Notes: generated by a model from the sequence alone, not told the origin. A DNA stretch of 64,000 nt from Stichopus chloronotus (GCA_021234535.1 CM037838.1:20281009-20345008), one strand, 5' to 3'; shown: positions 24,480 to 37,956, counted from the stretch's first letter. Numbers and translations: made by a program.

Positions 24480-25436
24480 GTGCGTACAGTATTGTAGTTG
24501 TTGGGCAAGGCCTACAGTACATGTAGGGCGCCTACTACAATACTAACTTGACGTCTTAGAGTATATACAGTAACATAGTACTAATACTAATAGCATGGAA
24601 GCCCCAATTTTCCTGAGGTAACATTGAAAAATAACCTGTGATTCTCCAAGCTGAAGGTAGAATGCAAATTGCAATGGAAAAGTACAAGCACACTGAAATT
24701 TTACACAGCTTTTCTTGTCTTGTTCGAGCTGAAACTTGAGTTTATTCTCAAATTATGGTCAAGGGGCACGATGAAGTGAACATCTCATGATCGGGATTGC
24801 CATGTATGTCATACCACAGGGACATTTCAAGGTGAAAAGCGGGGATATTTGAAGGTAAAAAATAGAGACATTTTTATTGCTAAAAAAGGTGGGGACTTTT
24901 TAGTCCGGGGACCGTTTGATGGGATGGAGTAAGACGATGAATAAGTGTAAGCTGTAGGCAAGATGTTTAGGTTGACTCAGTTGAACCGTACACTGTCCTT
25001 GGGAAGGCCTAGTGCAGTACGCCAGGCCTTACAATTTAAAGTCCACACCATCTCTAACTGTTGCCTGGGAAACATAATTTGCATTTACACTACAACATGC
25101 AATACTTTAGTCCAACTGTCACTTGCTATCTGTGAAGGTTCATATAGTACCACCTGCACCCAGTGTCAAAATTTCAAGTATTTACTGCAGCACATGACCA
25201 GATGAGGTAGGGCTTTATGATAGTCTGCACATGCTCAGTCATCTTGAATTTTGAAGCTCACTTTCTTGTCAGAATTGAATGAACCGCTGCACAAGTGGTA
25301 GTACTGTAAGTGAACCTTTCTGCAACTTTAAGACCTTCATTAATATAAATGATTTAGAATAATCACTTGCTTTGGAAATCTGAAGAACATTGGTCTTGTC
25401 TGAGGATTAAAAAGCTGGAGATTTTCTTATTTTCAG
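24480..25436 (+). other. QSOX intron 1 (957 bp, phase 1)
   Basis: Starts GTGCGT and ends TATTTTCAG. Unique-looking sequence with several TACAGTA/TACTGTA words; the open frame at 24963-25205 is unrecognised. This is the shortest intron seen in the gene. Confidence 0.9.
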
Positions 25437-25537
25437 CATGGAGGTCTGTGATAGCAGTAGCTGCTATAGACTGTGCAGACAAAATCAACCACGGCATTTG
25501 CAGAGCTGAACAGATATCTGGCTATCCTTCTATGAAG
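25437..25537 (+). CDS. QSOX: QSOX exon 2: rest of thioredoxin-1 core
   Basis: Encodes residues 88-121: AWRSVIAVAAIDCADKINHG, ICRAEQISGYPSMK. The pattern DVKAWR...AA(I/L)DCA...N...CR...GYP matches animal QSOX. C100 and C109 have the spacing of the structural disulfide that follows the active site in the family. The cis-proline of the thioredoxin fold is P118 in GYPSM. Acceptor TTTTCAG|C and donor AAG|GTAGGT are both good. The exon joins exon 1 in phase 1 and ends on a codon boundary. Confidence 0.95.
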
Positions 25538-26607
25538 GTAGGTTTCTCTCACATATCCACCGTAAAGGCTCACATTTGAAAATGGAAAACTGCTGACCCA
25601 CCCAGCCCTCTGAAGAACCTGAAGCTCAAATCTCTGTAGAAATCCTCATCAACAAAGCGTTGTTCCTCCCTACCTAGCACACACAAATTTACCAAATTAC
25701 CAGATCTCATAGTACATGCTTTCCCTGCGCTGTAATGCATGTTTGTTGTGTGAACCTTATGACACAAAATTTCAGGTACAGTAAGTAAATGTTGACTGAG
25801 TTACCTAAGAAGTGTCACTATTTTGTGTGTGGACACTTTTGCTTTTTAAAAAAATTTGACCTCCCTCCCCTTACACCCCTCCACCGGTCCACTAATGGAA
25901 CAGGTCAGAGTTGGCCCCTCATCTGGCATCACTGAACTGGGAGCTACAGTACCTGTATGTGAAGGTACAGTGTATGGCAGGAACAGGCTTTGTCAAAGAA
26001 GATAATGTACACGTAGGAATGATAGCTAAATAGATGCACAGTCAACCACCACATACGGATGAGATTAAATCATAAAAGGAAAATGCAAAACTGATAGGAT
26101 ATGATAGGGTCTACTCAGATAGGAATATCAATTGTAAGGTAGAGCACTACAGTTTGTGAACTTAAATGGCAGAACTTGAGAGTTATACAGTATGTGTGAT
26201 GTTTCTTGTTGTATAAACCAAATTGACACAGAGGTTTGACAATTTTGACTCAAAAATATTTTGCTTCCATTGTTGCACATGGACTTCTGACCAGAAGGTC
26301 AATAGACTCCAACTGTACAGAAAAAGCATCGCTGGCAGCATATCTGGATCTTGGTCTTGATTTTTTTTTTTACATTTTCTGTTGTAGTAGTACCATCATT
26401 GCTTCTACTGTTGCCTCACTGAAAGGGATATTAAGTGTTTGCTAAGCTGCTAAAATTATGATGCGATGATCTGTCAGTTTGACACACTGATGTCCGTGGG
26501 GGAAAAAAAATGAACAGGTTTTTATTTGCTCCTACAATTAGAAGGACAGAAACTAGCAAATAACAGCCAAAATGTAGAGAAGGACATTTTTCTAATAAGC
26601 AGAACTT

Positions 26608-26650
26608 GGATGTGAAGAAGTAGTATTGTGGATGTGAAGAAGTAGTATCG
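26608..26650 (+). repeat. Tandem duplication, 22/21 bp
   Basis: GGATGTGAAGAAGTAGTATT plus GT is followed directly by a near-identical copy ending ATCG. Confidence 0.9.
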
Positions 26651-29600
26651 TAAGTAAATTGTGCAATGGAAGATCTTTTATTGTACCTTAGGCCAATTTA
26701 AAAAAGGAAAAAATGTTTTTCGTGCAAATTTTCCAAAAATTTGGTTGTTGGGGCCTTTTTTTTTCAAGCAGGAATCTGAAAGGCCTGTTGACAGTACAGC
26801 AAACTGTTTTTGTGTGTTTTATGTGTCTCATGTCTGTATCAATAAGTGCTGTGTCGGAAAGACGTCGCTAAAGACTTGCAGAGGTGATTTCTGCAGTTGG
26901 GACGAGACATTTTTGTTTAAAAATTCTACTTTTGACAGTAAAAGAAAATAATTGTATGGGGGTGGGGTGAAAGTTGTGCAGGTGGGGAAGAAAAACTTGT
27001 TATTTTACTTAACGTTACCTTACTTTTAATGTGCCATCATGCTATGCCAATCCAAAGTACTTGTGAATGCATATTTGGTTAGGTACATGCAGTAGATGCA
27101 CAGCTAAATACAGTGGTAGGTACAGTGCACTGGACCTCATGGACTGTTAAGACCTAGCATACAATACATAGGCCACTTTTAACATAAAACACATGCAGGA
27201 ATGGCAGTAAGGCAGTTTCCAATTTTGATCAGTACAATACCTGTGTTGTCAACCGACCACATTTGTGGTCATAATTACTGCACATTAGCAGAACATGTTG
27301 CATATTCATCACATATCATATGAAAACACTTTAGTCTGGCTGTGCTGAAAGTAAGCAGTACTTGGTTGATACAAAGTTTTCAAATGTGAAATTACTGCCA
27401 CAGAATGCACAGTAGTGTACAATTCAAGCTTATTATCAATTTTTTTTTTCTAAATGAAAAAGATGGCAAAATCAGCAAAAATTATTCCAACATGTAGAGT
27501 AGCCTGGTGAAGTAGGATAAACATATACTGTCATCTTGGTTAATTTTTTTTTGTCCAAGACAACATAATTTTTTAGCAGAACAACCAAAATTTAATGGCT
27601 GGTTGTGTTTTAAGGACAAAACTTTTTTAGCTGCTTTTTTATTGTTATCTCTGAACAGAGACATGCAAAGACACAGGCCACATTATCATAGAAATTTTAC
27701 CCTTTGAAACAGTCTTTGGGGGGCTTCTGAGAGCTTGTAACCAAGGAGTTTCTGGGGACTTATCCTCAGATCCCCACAGGACTTTGCTCATCAGGGGCCC
27801 CACAGCAAACCCCTGGACCCCTCCCATTACAGGGCTTGTGCTGCATGCTTGTTGCCCACCACTGAAATTTATGATGAGTCCGTTTTTCTTGTGAGTCATT
27901 ATTTCGACCCAGTTAGATATTTTCTCAGGTAAAAGACTAGTGAGATAGATGTATGTATATGGAGACTGTCACAACATTATGGTAAACTCCGTAAAAGTGT
28001 AGTGACTGGAGAGAAAGAGAATAGCACTGTGATGTGATGGTAAAATGATCCCCTTGAGACAGTAGCACCTGGACGGATTGTATTCGAACATTTTGATAAA
28101 TTGCAAGTAAATGATCCTCTTGTTAGGAGCTTGCATTCCTGAAGATCTTAAAGGTAACTTGCCATTATTGCAAGTGGAATCAAACTTGCACTTACTTTAT
28201 AAATCATCAACCTACAGTACTGTACATGTACCTCCTAGGCTCAAAGTGTTTTAATACTCAGAAAATGTAGCAACTGTACAAATTATGAATGTTACCTACA
28301 GAAATCACTTGAGTGAATACTAAAGTGGTACCTGTTACTTAAATGTGCTATTTAGTCATGACTCACGGTTTTGATACATGATTTATCAAATAATAAAACA
28401 GCATCTTTATTTTATCTTTCCCCTTTGATGTTTTTGATTTGTTTTCCCCTTCCAGCAGATTTTTGCATCTTGGATTTAGTCCTTTGCATTTAGCTTCCCT
28501 AAAATCTCTTCTCACTGCTTTTTGAGTGTCTATTACAAAAGAACAGATGGATTTTGCTTAAAATTGCTCCCCATTGCCCCTCATGATCATATTTACCTAA
28601 CAGTTTTCTTAAGTTACATGAATTTGTAAATCAAAACCATGCAGCATCCACGAAAAAGAGCCACAGGTTAGCGGAAGTTCAGTTCATTGTGAAGCTTCTG
28701 TATACCAACTTCAGTCCATGCTAACATAAGGCTTAAGTGTCAGTTAGGGACTCAAACTTGTAAATACTTGCTGTAGCAAAGAACATTGCCTTCACCCTGA
28801 TGTACAAAGTGAGGAAAAAATCTCAGAAGTTCCTTTTTCTGAAAATGAGGTTCTTACAATTATTGTTTGAATCCAAATGGGTCTTTGTCTTTAAACATGC
28901 CATTGTAAGTTTCTTAATGCATGCATTACACTCTCCCATGTGCACACATATTGAACTGTGTCCTTATGGTACAAAGTTTCAGCATTAACTAGGAGCTACT
29001 CTCCTTTTGATAAGTTAGCAACTCCAACACTGTGTCGTGAGGAATCATGCTGTAGGGAGTCCTGCAGTGTGCTGTTGTGTCAGGCAAACTTGAAGTTTTC
29101 TTTCGAGAAACGACTACGCTGTGTTGGAGGAGACTGGTGCAGTAACTATGTCCCAGACTTGAACAGTTTTATGGTACCTGCAAGTCTGGCAAAGGTCATG
29201 AATAGCTCATTGTTCCTGTTTATGTTGTAGTGTTTTCATTGAGCTCACTTTAAACAGTTCCTTTTAGGGTGTGTTCTACATTCTGTTACAGCATACTCTT
29301 CATGTACAGTAGCAGCTGAGTATCATCCGGTGTTTGGTCTTGGTGAAGTTCAACAAGTATTTGGTTCCTCCCTTAGGTCTGAAGTTGTTTAATAATCTAG
29401 TGGAAAGATCTGTACTGCACTAAAACCCACAATTTGAGTGCACAGCCAGTTTCAGGATCACAAGGCTTCTTTGACCCTATACCATGTTGATGAACACTGG
29501 CAAGATTTGCCTGTTCACTCTGACAGGACTGTTCAGAGGGTGGCAAGGCAGGGGTGAAAACCAGTCAATGCAAATCAATGCAATCCAAACGTCCTTCAGG

Positions 29601-30477
29601 GACCACCATGTAACATTCCCACCTGTCGGAGCAGATCCTCCAGTCTTTATTCACTTTTCCAAAGGGCTCAGAGGGCTAGAGGACTTGCTCCACTCAGAAG
29701 TCTAACACTTGCACCACTGGAACAAGATTTGTATCAAACAGCAGAAGCCATCATTGAAAATCAGCAAATTTCCAGTCCAGATATCCCCCTCAGTGCCACT
29801 TGAAATAGCTTTGCTGAATGAACAATTTTGAGTCACTAGAAATGTCCAAATTATGTCACCATGGTTTAGTCTGGGGACTTGTGGGTTGCACAACATACTG
29901 CACTGTACACATACAGTAAACACCAAGCGACAACCTTGGACAAAATACATTGGGACACCCCGCTCCCCGGTTCAATGTTGGCTATAGGATTACTGTTCAA
30001 ACTGTACATTCACTCCTATAGTGCAACATTAGAAAGGGTCGTGGGGTCTCATGTTATCCTCTCACATAAAATTCCCAGTATTACAGTATATTTGCAACGT
30101 ACGAGAAAGTGTCCCAACAATTTGGTCCAAGATTGTAACTCTCAACAGTTGAAAGAAGGGCTAGACGGTTGGCTCACTCACCTTCATGTAAATTTACTCA
30201 TCTTAGTTTCCAAGTGGTTACCAAACACAGAGACTGAATGCACAACAAAACTGAAAGGTTCAGTGCAATACTTGAATCACCAGTCAGTGTCCATAGCTAC
30301 TGTAGTATTTATCAGTCGAATATGTGATTGCCGTGTAGAGTGTAATGTTACAATGTGTGACAAAAATTCATAATTTGCATTGAAGCTGTACTGAGAACTG
30401 GGGTTGGACGGTAACAGTATTTGCAGCACAATCAGTTGTGGTATCACTCAAAGCAATGGTACTGACCATGAGTTCAA

Positions 30478-30541
30478 CCTGATAAAAAGAAGAGGTTCTG
30501 TTCCTTCTTCAACATGATAAAAAACAAGAGGTTCAGTGCCC
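30478..30541 (+). repeat. Imperfect ~37-bp tandem duplication
   Basis: CTGATAAAAAGAAGAGGTTC...TGTTCC is repeated as ATGATAAAAAACAAGAGGTTC...AGTGCC, with a few changes. Confidence 0.7.
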
Positions 30542-30758
30542 TACATATTGTGGTAGTAATGCAGTAACTTGTATGTACGTCTTCACTAAATTCATTGACA
30601 AAAAAAAAAACATGAAATGGCGAGGTAAAAAGTTTCATTTGTGCAGCCTCAGCAGGGTCTCAGATCTGGAATTTATTTTTGGTCCGTTTTGATGATGATA
30701 TGTACAGTAAGTAATTATGCTACATTCGAAAAAACAAATCTTTGTTGATTTGTTGGAG

Positions 30759-30890
30759 ATGGTACCGGTACCAAGAAGTTTCCCTGGTATAGCGAAGTAT
30801 CCAAAAGTACCAGTGCTAGCACAAAAAATTTTTCCTCCGGTACTGCGAATACTGGTACTGAGAATACTGATACTGGCTCGGGTGCTGGGA
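30759..30890 (+). repeat. GGTACC-rich minisatellite-like block
   Basis: Begins GGTACCGGTACC and contains repeats of the type CGGTACTGCGAATACTGGTA, CTGAGAATACTG, GATACTGGCTCGGG. It ends near GGTGCTGGGATACCACCC. It may be related to the GGTACC-rich stretch at 47200-47575. Confidence 0.55.
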
Positions 30891-31764
30891 TACCACCCGA
30901 CCCTACTGAGAACCTTCTAACACATAAAACTGACAAAAATAAACATTTCTGCTAGGTCGTAAGCCATACCTTACAGTACACGTGCCAGTTTTAAAACAGT
31001 TTGACGGTCCCACATTCTCCACCAGTGGTTCCCCATCTGGTAGTTAATAGGGGAGGGGGCAGTGAAAAGTCTCAGGTCGGTGCCACAGAGTAGGCAGGAA
31101 ATGGGGGGACAGTCCCACTGATTAAGATGTCCCTGCCAAATATGACATGTGACTGCCACAATTTTAAGGCCAAAATAAGACTTACGAGGGGGTCTATTAA
31201 TCTTCTAGTTTTTCCCCTCTGCCTCCAAATTTCCCTGATTATAAGTTGGAAGAGGCACTGTGCATTTCTTCTACGCTACTTACATAGATGGAACCTATAC
31301 ATTTGTAATCTTGCAGCATTAAACTACTGTACTGTAAGTTCACCCTTGATAATTCTGAGTGAACTATGTTTGGGCTGTCAATATTTCTGTTGTCCTTGCA
31401 AAGTTAATTTCAGGAGATATTGTCCTGCATACCACTGTGAATAGTACTGTAGGATGGGGAGGGGAAGGGAAGGATAGGAGAGGGGGAGTGAGGGGTAGGA
31501 GAGGGGGGCTTTGAAATGTTCAGTTCAAGATGAGGGAAGGGGGTGGTGGTCTAATAATTTTTTGAGAACATCTGTCCTATACTATCACAGACGCCGAACA
31601 AATTCTTATAAAGGACGATTCATGGTGTGTAAGGTTTATCTAATAATTGTTAACTAATATAATGTAACTACTGTACACAGGGTACAGTGGGAAGGTCTCA
31701 TATCGTGAAATGCGGTTTTACTGTAAATTTAACCCCCCCTAAAGTCTTCTCTGATTATAGCACT

Positions 31765-31806
31765 TCAGAGGGGATAAACAGTGCATCAGAGGGGATAAAC
31801 AGCACT
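31765..31806 (+). repeat. 21-bp tandem duplication
   Basis: TCAGAGGGGATAAACAGTGC plus A is followed immediately by TCAGAGGGGATAAACAGCAC plus T, four bases before the MITE at 31811. Confidence 0.95.
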
Positions 31807-31810
31807 AAAC

Positions 31811-32157
31811 AGGGAAATAGGGCGTTTAGAATACCCCAACATGACATACAAAAGAAAATAGTGGTAGTCATTATTAAACCATTCAGTCTCATCAATAAAC
31901 ATCTACCAAAGCTTCATCTCCTCAAAACGCTGTGTATGTGATGAGTAACAGAAGATGCATCATTTGAATTTTGAAAAGTTTGGGTGAACAAATTAGTTTT
32001 GAGCCACAAATAACTGAATTTCTATCTGTGAAGACCTTATTTCTTGAAAAATAGGCTTCTGTCCTTTCTTATTTTGAATAATCTACCATTCTACGTCCAC
32101 AAACATTGGTTTCAAAAATATGGATGTTTGCTCTAAAACAAACGCCCTATTTCCTTT
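31811..32157 (+). mobile_element. MITE family 1, copy B
   Basis: About 347 bp, from AGGGAAATAGGGCGTTTAG on the left to AAACGCCCTATTTCC on the right, so the ends are inverted repeats of about 16 bp. TTAA follows the right end, but the left flank is AAAC. The interior matches copy A (1-235) directly and copies C and D in reverse. There is no transposase frame, so it is non-autonomous. Confidence 0.92.
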
Positions 32158-32863
32158 TAACATTTTCTTTATTCTCAAATGTACACGCGGGGTTGTACAT
32201 GGACGAGTGCTTCTTTCAGTGAACGAAAATGACAGTGACTATCGTACTTTGAAAAGTAACAGGAGTGGCATGAAAACAGTAAAAAAAGAGAAATCCTATT
32301 TGAAAATTAATGGTTCTTACTACACAGCGCCTGCATAATGAATATGCAACAGCACAGGTCTCACTGATACATTAAAAACATACTACTCAAGTTGCCGTTC
32401 CTTAGTCGGTATCGGGGACAGCAGCATTTGGTGAACAGGATAACCTGCAAACTGATCACATCATCGCGGTGCCAGTGATGCTGGGTTGTTTTGACTAACT
32501 GAATATTCAGTAGTACTGTAGTTCATACTTCCCATTGGCTTGTTCAAGAAGTACGCGGTTGAATTGAATGAAAACTGTCAACCACTGCATTGTCGGATTT
32601 TACGTTTTTGTCGCTATGTTAGAAATGTTTGAGATCCTATGGCAGACTTAACCACCTGAAATCAAATTTATTTTCCCAAATTGTCCAATTGGTGCAGATA
32701 AAAGCCTTTACCAAACTTTTGGACATGAAATTTCAATGTTTTATTTCAATGATATAATTTTGAAAGACTTCCACATGTTGCATGTATGTTATCCATTGGA
32801 CACCCATGAAATTACTTCATTATCAACACTGCACAGTGTTCATGAAAGACTCCTTCACCCCAT

Positions 32864-32915
32864 CCCCACCCATATCCCCACCCATATCCCCACCCATATC
32901 CCCACCCATATCCCC
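32864..32915 (+). repeat. 12-bp minisatellite, 4 copies
   Basis: The unit CCCCACCCATAT is repeated perfectly four times, then CCCC. The Pro-Thr-His-Ile repeat in the overlapping frame is a by-product. Confidence 0.97.
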
Positions 32916-33332
32916 TCATCTTATGTTCAAGGGTGTTGCTTCAATTGAGAATTTGCATTTCCTTTACAGTACTGTAGTTGATAATACAGTAGTGCAAGCA
33001 GTACTATTGAAGCAGTAAATTAGGTATGTCATACATTGTTCCTATTTAGCTACAGAATATCCTTTTCTTTTTCCGATAAGCATTACTGCATTGTACACCC
33101 ACTCATCTTCACTAATATCAGAAACAGTGAAAAGCATCATTTACAAGTGGCCCCATTAGTTAATTCATTCTGCTCATGTTTTCTTTTTGACTCTGTGCAA
33201 AATGATTTGAAATCTAAGCAGCTTTATGCATAGGTGAATTAATTTGGCTGTGATTTCTGTAGCATACAGTATTGAACTGGCATGCACTTACAAGCAAGTA
33301 AGATGCACATACAGTGCTTTGAAGATGTACTG

Positions 33333-33489
33333 TACAGTATCTGCTGTAGCCAGAGAACTTTCGATTTTCCTGTTTGTACAGTATCTGTTTAGAGAGCTTT
33401 TGATTTTCTGTTTGTACAGTATCTATTTAGAGCACTTTTGATTTTTCTGTTTGCTACAGTGTCTATAAATAGAGCTATTTTGCTGTTTG
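33333..33489 (+). repeat. ~40-bp degenerate tandem repeat, 4 units
   Basis: Units start TACAGTATCTG at 33333, 33377 and 33415 (TACAGTATCTA) and TACAGTGTCTA at 33455. Each runs through AGAG(A/C)...CTTT(C/T)GATTTT to CTGTTTG. Unit length falls from 44 to 35 bp. Confidence 0.88.
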
Positions 33490-33558
33490 ATGTGCTTGAC
33501 ACTGTAGCTGACTAACGAGGAGAATGTCTGCAACTTGTGGTGCAGTATCGTCATGCCG

Positions 33559-33811
33559 TTATGCCTGGGTCACACTAGGCACGATTCAACACACGATTCA
33601 ATTTTCAACTGAAATTGCACAACTTGGATTGCTGTTTACATTAATGAACACAAAATAGGAATTACGAAATTGATATTTCTCTTTCAAGAAATCCAGGATT
33701 GTGGGGCATTGTGACCCGATTTTATTCCGAACAACTTTATGATCAACTCAATTGGACTAAAGATTAAAGTTGAATTACGTATTGAATCGCGTTAATGTGA
33801 CCCGGGCTTAA
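33559..33811. mobile_element. 253-bp TIR element (GGGTCACA ends)
   Basis: The left end TTATGCCTGGGTCACACTAG, followed by CACGATTCAA, is matched in inverted orientation by the right end (reverse complement TTAAGCCCGGGTCACATTAA then GCGATTCAA). That gives inverted repeats of about 30 bp with few mismatches. Flanking GTCATGCC (33550-33557) and GTCATCGC (33812-33819) could be a decayed 8-bp target duplication, which would suit hAT- or P-type insertion. No reading frame, so it is non-autonomous. Confidence 0.85.
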
Positions 33812-36800
33812 GTCATCGCATTTGTCGCCCTCTATTTCCCATAAGGTACATCTGAGAGTCAGCGACATAGAGTTAGGAAGGTCATGCGTCTGCCCTCAGT
33901 TTTTACTGGAAGAGACTCTAGGGCCCACAAATCAGTCTTCACTCCTGTTCTGAACCTTTTGGTTCATGGTTCCAGTTTACCGTGGTCAGATGTTACAGTA
34001 TGCTCTGTGATTCGTCTGATATTTTGTTCCTTGATCATAATATACGACTCTACTTCGTTATTGAGGCCTCGTTTGTGTTGTTTTCATCAGTATTATGTCA
34101 AATTCACTGTTCCCCCATTCTGCCTTTGTATCGTGTTGTGCTCTCCTACAGGCTTACAAATAGACCCCGAAATGTAACAAATTTGTTTTCTTTTAAACTA
34201 AGTGATATCATTTGATACATGTATGAGAGAGAGACAACCAAGTTGCTTTAATTTAAGCTGCAACCATCCAAGTTGCAATGTGTAAAGTCTGTTAGTTTCT
34301 CTGCAATCACCAATCCTCCTTTGATCTCCCTCGAAATCCAGCACAGATACAGTACAGTATGCTATACATGTGAGTAGCATGGAGTAGTACATTGTAGTAC
34401 AATTTTCAGTACAGTCTATGAAATGTAGCCCAATACATTATACTGTATGACCATTTTGTTTTTAAGCCCCTTTCAAGGAAGCTAGAGAGAGGAGAGGAAA
34501 AAAAAAATACCTTGCAAGCATCCATCATAACTTCCGAAATTGATCTCTCTAAATTGATCTTTCAAACTTTATGGGGGAATTGGAATAAGATTTGATACTT
34601 ATATTGGTGCAACAAATTTCGGAAAGAAACATTTCAACTTAAGGCAGTCTTGAAATGGATTTATGGCATGAGGCATAATGGACAGTTGATTGGAAAGTAA
34701 AACTGGAGTGAAAATTTACCTAAATTGTTCCTTTAAAGGAGCATAGCATAGCCCGTATGTACTGGGCTGTTTATGGTCTTTCCCCAAATGTACTGCTGTA
34801 AATAACCATGCAGGTAAACATTCATTTTACTAGGTCACAAGAAAAAAGTCTTGAGTCGACAACAACAATTCTGGCCAATAATCCACCAAAAACGCAGTTT
34901 AAAATTTACATCATTCCTTGAAACGTGGCACACAATTTATGTTGGAGTCCTTTTTGACTGTCAAAATAGTCTAGTGCAAACATTTTGCAATTTTGTACCA
35001 GTAGTATACTTATCACAGTATTTGAGGTATGTAGACTGTTTTATTCTGACTTAGAAGAGGATTGCACATCAAAACTTAAATTTGAAGTCTTCTTTACAGT
35101 TTACAGTTAGAGGTCTATCTTCCTTTAAAGCTCACTGTCAGATATAATGCAATTTATTTTTCCTGATTGTTGTTTGTTTGTCATCAATCAGAAAAGGGGG
35201 GGTAGTAAAAAAGAAAGTGTGTCAACGAACGACTGAGAGTTGCAGTGTCTTCAAAATGAACCTCCTCGAGACTTGAGAATTCCCCTTCTCTTGTTTTCTT
35301 TGATTTTTTTCTTCCTTTTGTTTTCGTTTTGTTTTTGCACATAGCGCTGGACGACTGCAAATATTAAAAATATCATCACCTTCGGTATCTCTTACCGTGT
35401 CAGTTAAAGGGTGGCCTTAGGCAAAGAATTAATTTTCTCATTTGGCATCCTGTGTGAACACCATTAAAAAACACGGGTGACATCTGTCAAAATGCGGAAC
35501 ATACGTCTTCTCTCTCTATCGTCTTCTCGTCCTGGTTTATGAGAACTTTACCATTTAAACATTTGCAGGGCATCAGTCAAGTGACTTGGCTGTGAAGAGT
35601 CTACTTTGGTCCACGGTAAACAACCGCACAGCCACAGGTACAGTAGACTCCTGGCAGTGCTCTGATCTCATTGGAACAAACAGAAATTTACTTGTCGCAG
35701 GGACTTGCCGCAAAATAAGTGACGTTTATGTGACAGATTTCCAACTGCCTCTGAGATATTAAATTAAACATGAATTCCAAACACGACTTTGTTTAATTTG
35801 TGTTATTACAAGTTTAATAGCATGTGTGGAAAATTGTAATTTTGCTTAAATGTTTTGAGGAGGTTTTAAGAATATTTAAAAATGTATCTGGTGCTTAAAG
35901 ATGCAATCTTTAAAAGGCAAGTACGGCACTTTACAGTACTTATACATGTGCTTAACTTTGAAATGTGAAGAAATTTCAGCTGATTGTCTGATGGACAGCT
36001 GACATACAGCATTTGGTATTGCAGGTTTTCTTGTCCTTCAAAAAATGGGGTCATTGAAATAGTTGATCAATCTGAATGAAATTTATATGGTAGGTAGATG
36101 TCAACATCCTCTACGAATTTTATTTTTTTTGAGGGGGATGAGATTGCAGATTGCACTGCTCCTGAAATACCAACTTACACCTGCAACAGATCCTGCTCCC
36201 TGACAGCATATGTACTTGACCTTTAAATAGAGTTGATAATAGGCTACCAGTTGGTATTGTATTTCAACTGGAGCAAGAAATTGTCTCTAAATGGTATCAT
36301 TAAGCATCTCAAGCAACAACTACTTCTGTCTTCCTCCTCCCAAACCCCTTTCTGTGATCGTGAAGTGATTGCATACATTGATCCACACTCGTGTCACTGC
36401 CTCCCTCTCTCAGATATATACCTGTGGAGGACACTTGCTCTACAATGGCAACCTTTGCAAATTGTGGTATCTTTATGTAAAATTATTTTGTGATCTAGGT
36501 GTCATTACTGAGAAGCCTTCAATCTAAGTAAATTTTTGGTATTTTTTTTTTAATCGTTATGATTTTGTTTTTGGTCTTATCGACAACACCGTTGTCATGT
36601 AATCAAGTTGTCCATTAAAAAGTTTTACGGGTCCATCACTCCACAAAAGTTGTTCCCTGTCAATGCATGTTTGAGGCTTGGTATGACAGGGGAAGTTTTT
36701 AGTCTTGGATAGAAAAAATAGAGATGAGATGATTAAGAGTAATTTGCTCACAGGGTTGGCATAATTTGCAGCTAGTGTCCAGTGCTGTGCATTACAACTT

Positions 36801-36900
36801 ATTTAATTGGGTCTTTGATGGTGAGACAAGTTCCATAAACTTTCATCACTTCTTCTGATTGGTGATTCATATCAAAAGACACCGCAGACCTTGAATTTAA

Positions 36901-37243
36901 AGGGGGAAAAATGTGTTTGTTTTACAGAAAAAAAAATCACATTTTTAAAATCAATATTTGTGGGTACAGAATGAAAGATTACTCAAAATAAGGAAGGGCA
37001 GTGGCCTTCTTTCTAAAAGTGAGTTTCTCACAGGTAAAAATTCAGTTACTGTATTTGTTGCTCAAGAATAAGTTTTCCCCCTAAACTTTCAGAAATGCAA
37101 GTGATTCATATTTCACAACTCATATAATTCATAAGAGGAAGATTTCACAGATGTTTATTAGTGAGCCTGAATGGTTTTACAATGATTGAAACTACTTTCT
37201 TTTGTATGCCATGGTGATGTGTGGTAAACCTGTTATTTCCCCT
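36901..37243 (-). mobile_element. MITE family 1, copy C
   Basis: The most diverged copy: AGGGGGAAAAATGTGTTTG at the left, TTATTTCCCCT at the right, TTAA before the left end and GTAA after the right. It shares with copy D the blocks AGTTTCTCACAG, AAAATTCAGTT, TTTGTTGCTCA, CAGATGTTTATT and GTATGCCATG. Inverted relative to copies A and B. Confidence 0.85.
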
Positions 37244-37956
37244 GTAACTGATTCTCTTTTCGATTCACGAAAGTGACGGAGTCCCACTACTTAGAGTAGA
37301 AGAAACTTCACACGTTGAACCTGGGTATCTTGCAACTACAGGCTGTTTACCATATAATATTTTCAGCAGCTGTTGCCTCAAAGGTGGCATTTTCCTATTC
37401 ATCATGATGCCCACCTTAAAATTTGTCTACCCACAGTGCCAGGTCCTTGAACCTAGCCTGCTGAAATGCATGGGCATATAAGTGCATGCCACAGTATACA
37501 TGTACAGCTGTCCTTATACCCGCACGACTTGGCAATGTACATGAATCTAAAGTTAAGAGTGAACCGGACGGAACTGTGATGGAGCGGAGATGGTTTGGTG
37601 TTACATCAAAGCATAGCTGGGCTTTCCTTTTTTTAAAGCTGCTCTGTGCACTTGGGCATGGCGCACCATAGATACACGTTTAATCAAACTACCAGCAATC
37701 CAATAAAAAAGGCAGCGCTCATTTCCTCTTCAATCAATATCTTGCCCAGACCAGCAACTTTGGGAGTTTTATGATAATTGCAAGCAATTTCTTTTTTTTT
37801 TTTGTCCTGTGCATCATTTTTCCCAAACATGAATGAGTCATACATGTTTTTTCAATACACAAAATTCTGTACCCATTCCTGTCACTTTTTCGTTTTGTTT
37901 TTTGGGTATTTTAGTAATGTTTTGCTATATTTTTTTTTATTCATTTTCATCTTCAG

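Larger units (their letters stand above)
25538..37956 (+). other. QSOX intron 2 (12,419 bp, phase 0)
   Basis: Starts GTAGGT and ends CATCTTCAG. It holds two copies of MITE family 1, another TIR element, several minisatellites (listed separately) and a high density of TACAGTA/TACTGTA words. The longest open frame (29879-30373) has no recognisable protein. I see no nested gene. Confidence 0.85.

Noticed and set aside
29879..30373. Longest + strand open frame in intron 2 (164 codons)
   Set aside because: It has no recognisable domain, lies inside a QSOX intron, and its composition is the same as its surroundings. Probably chance.
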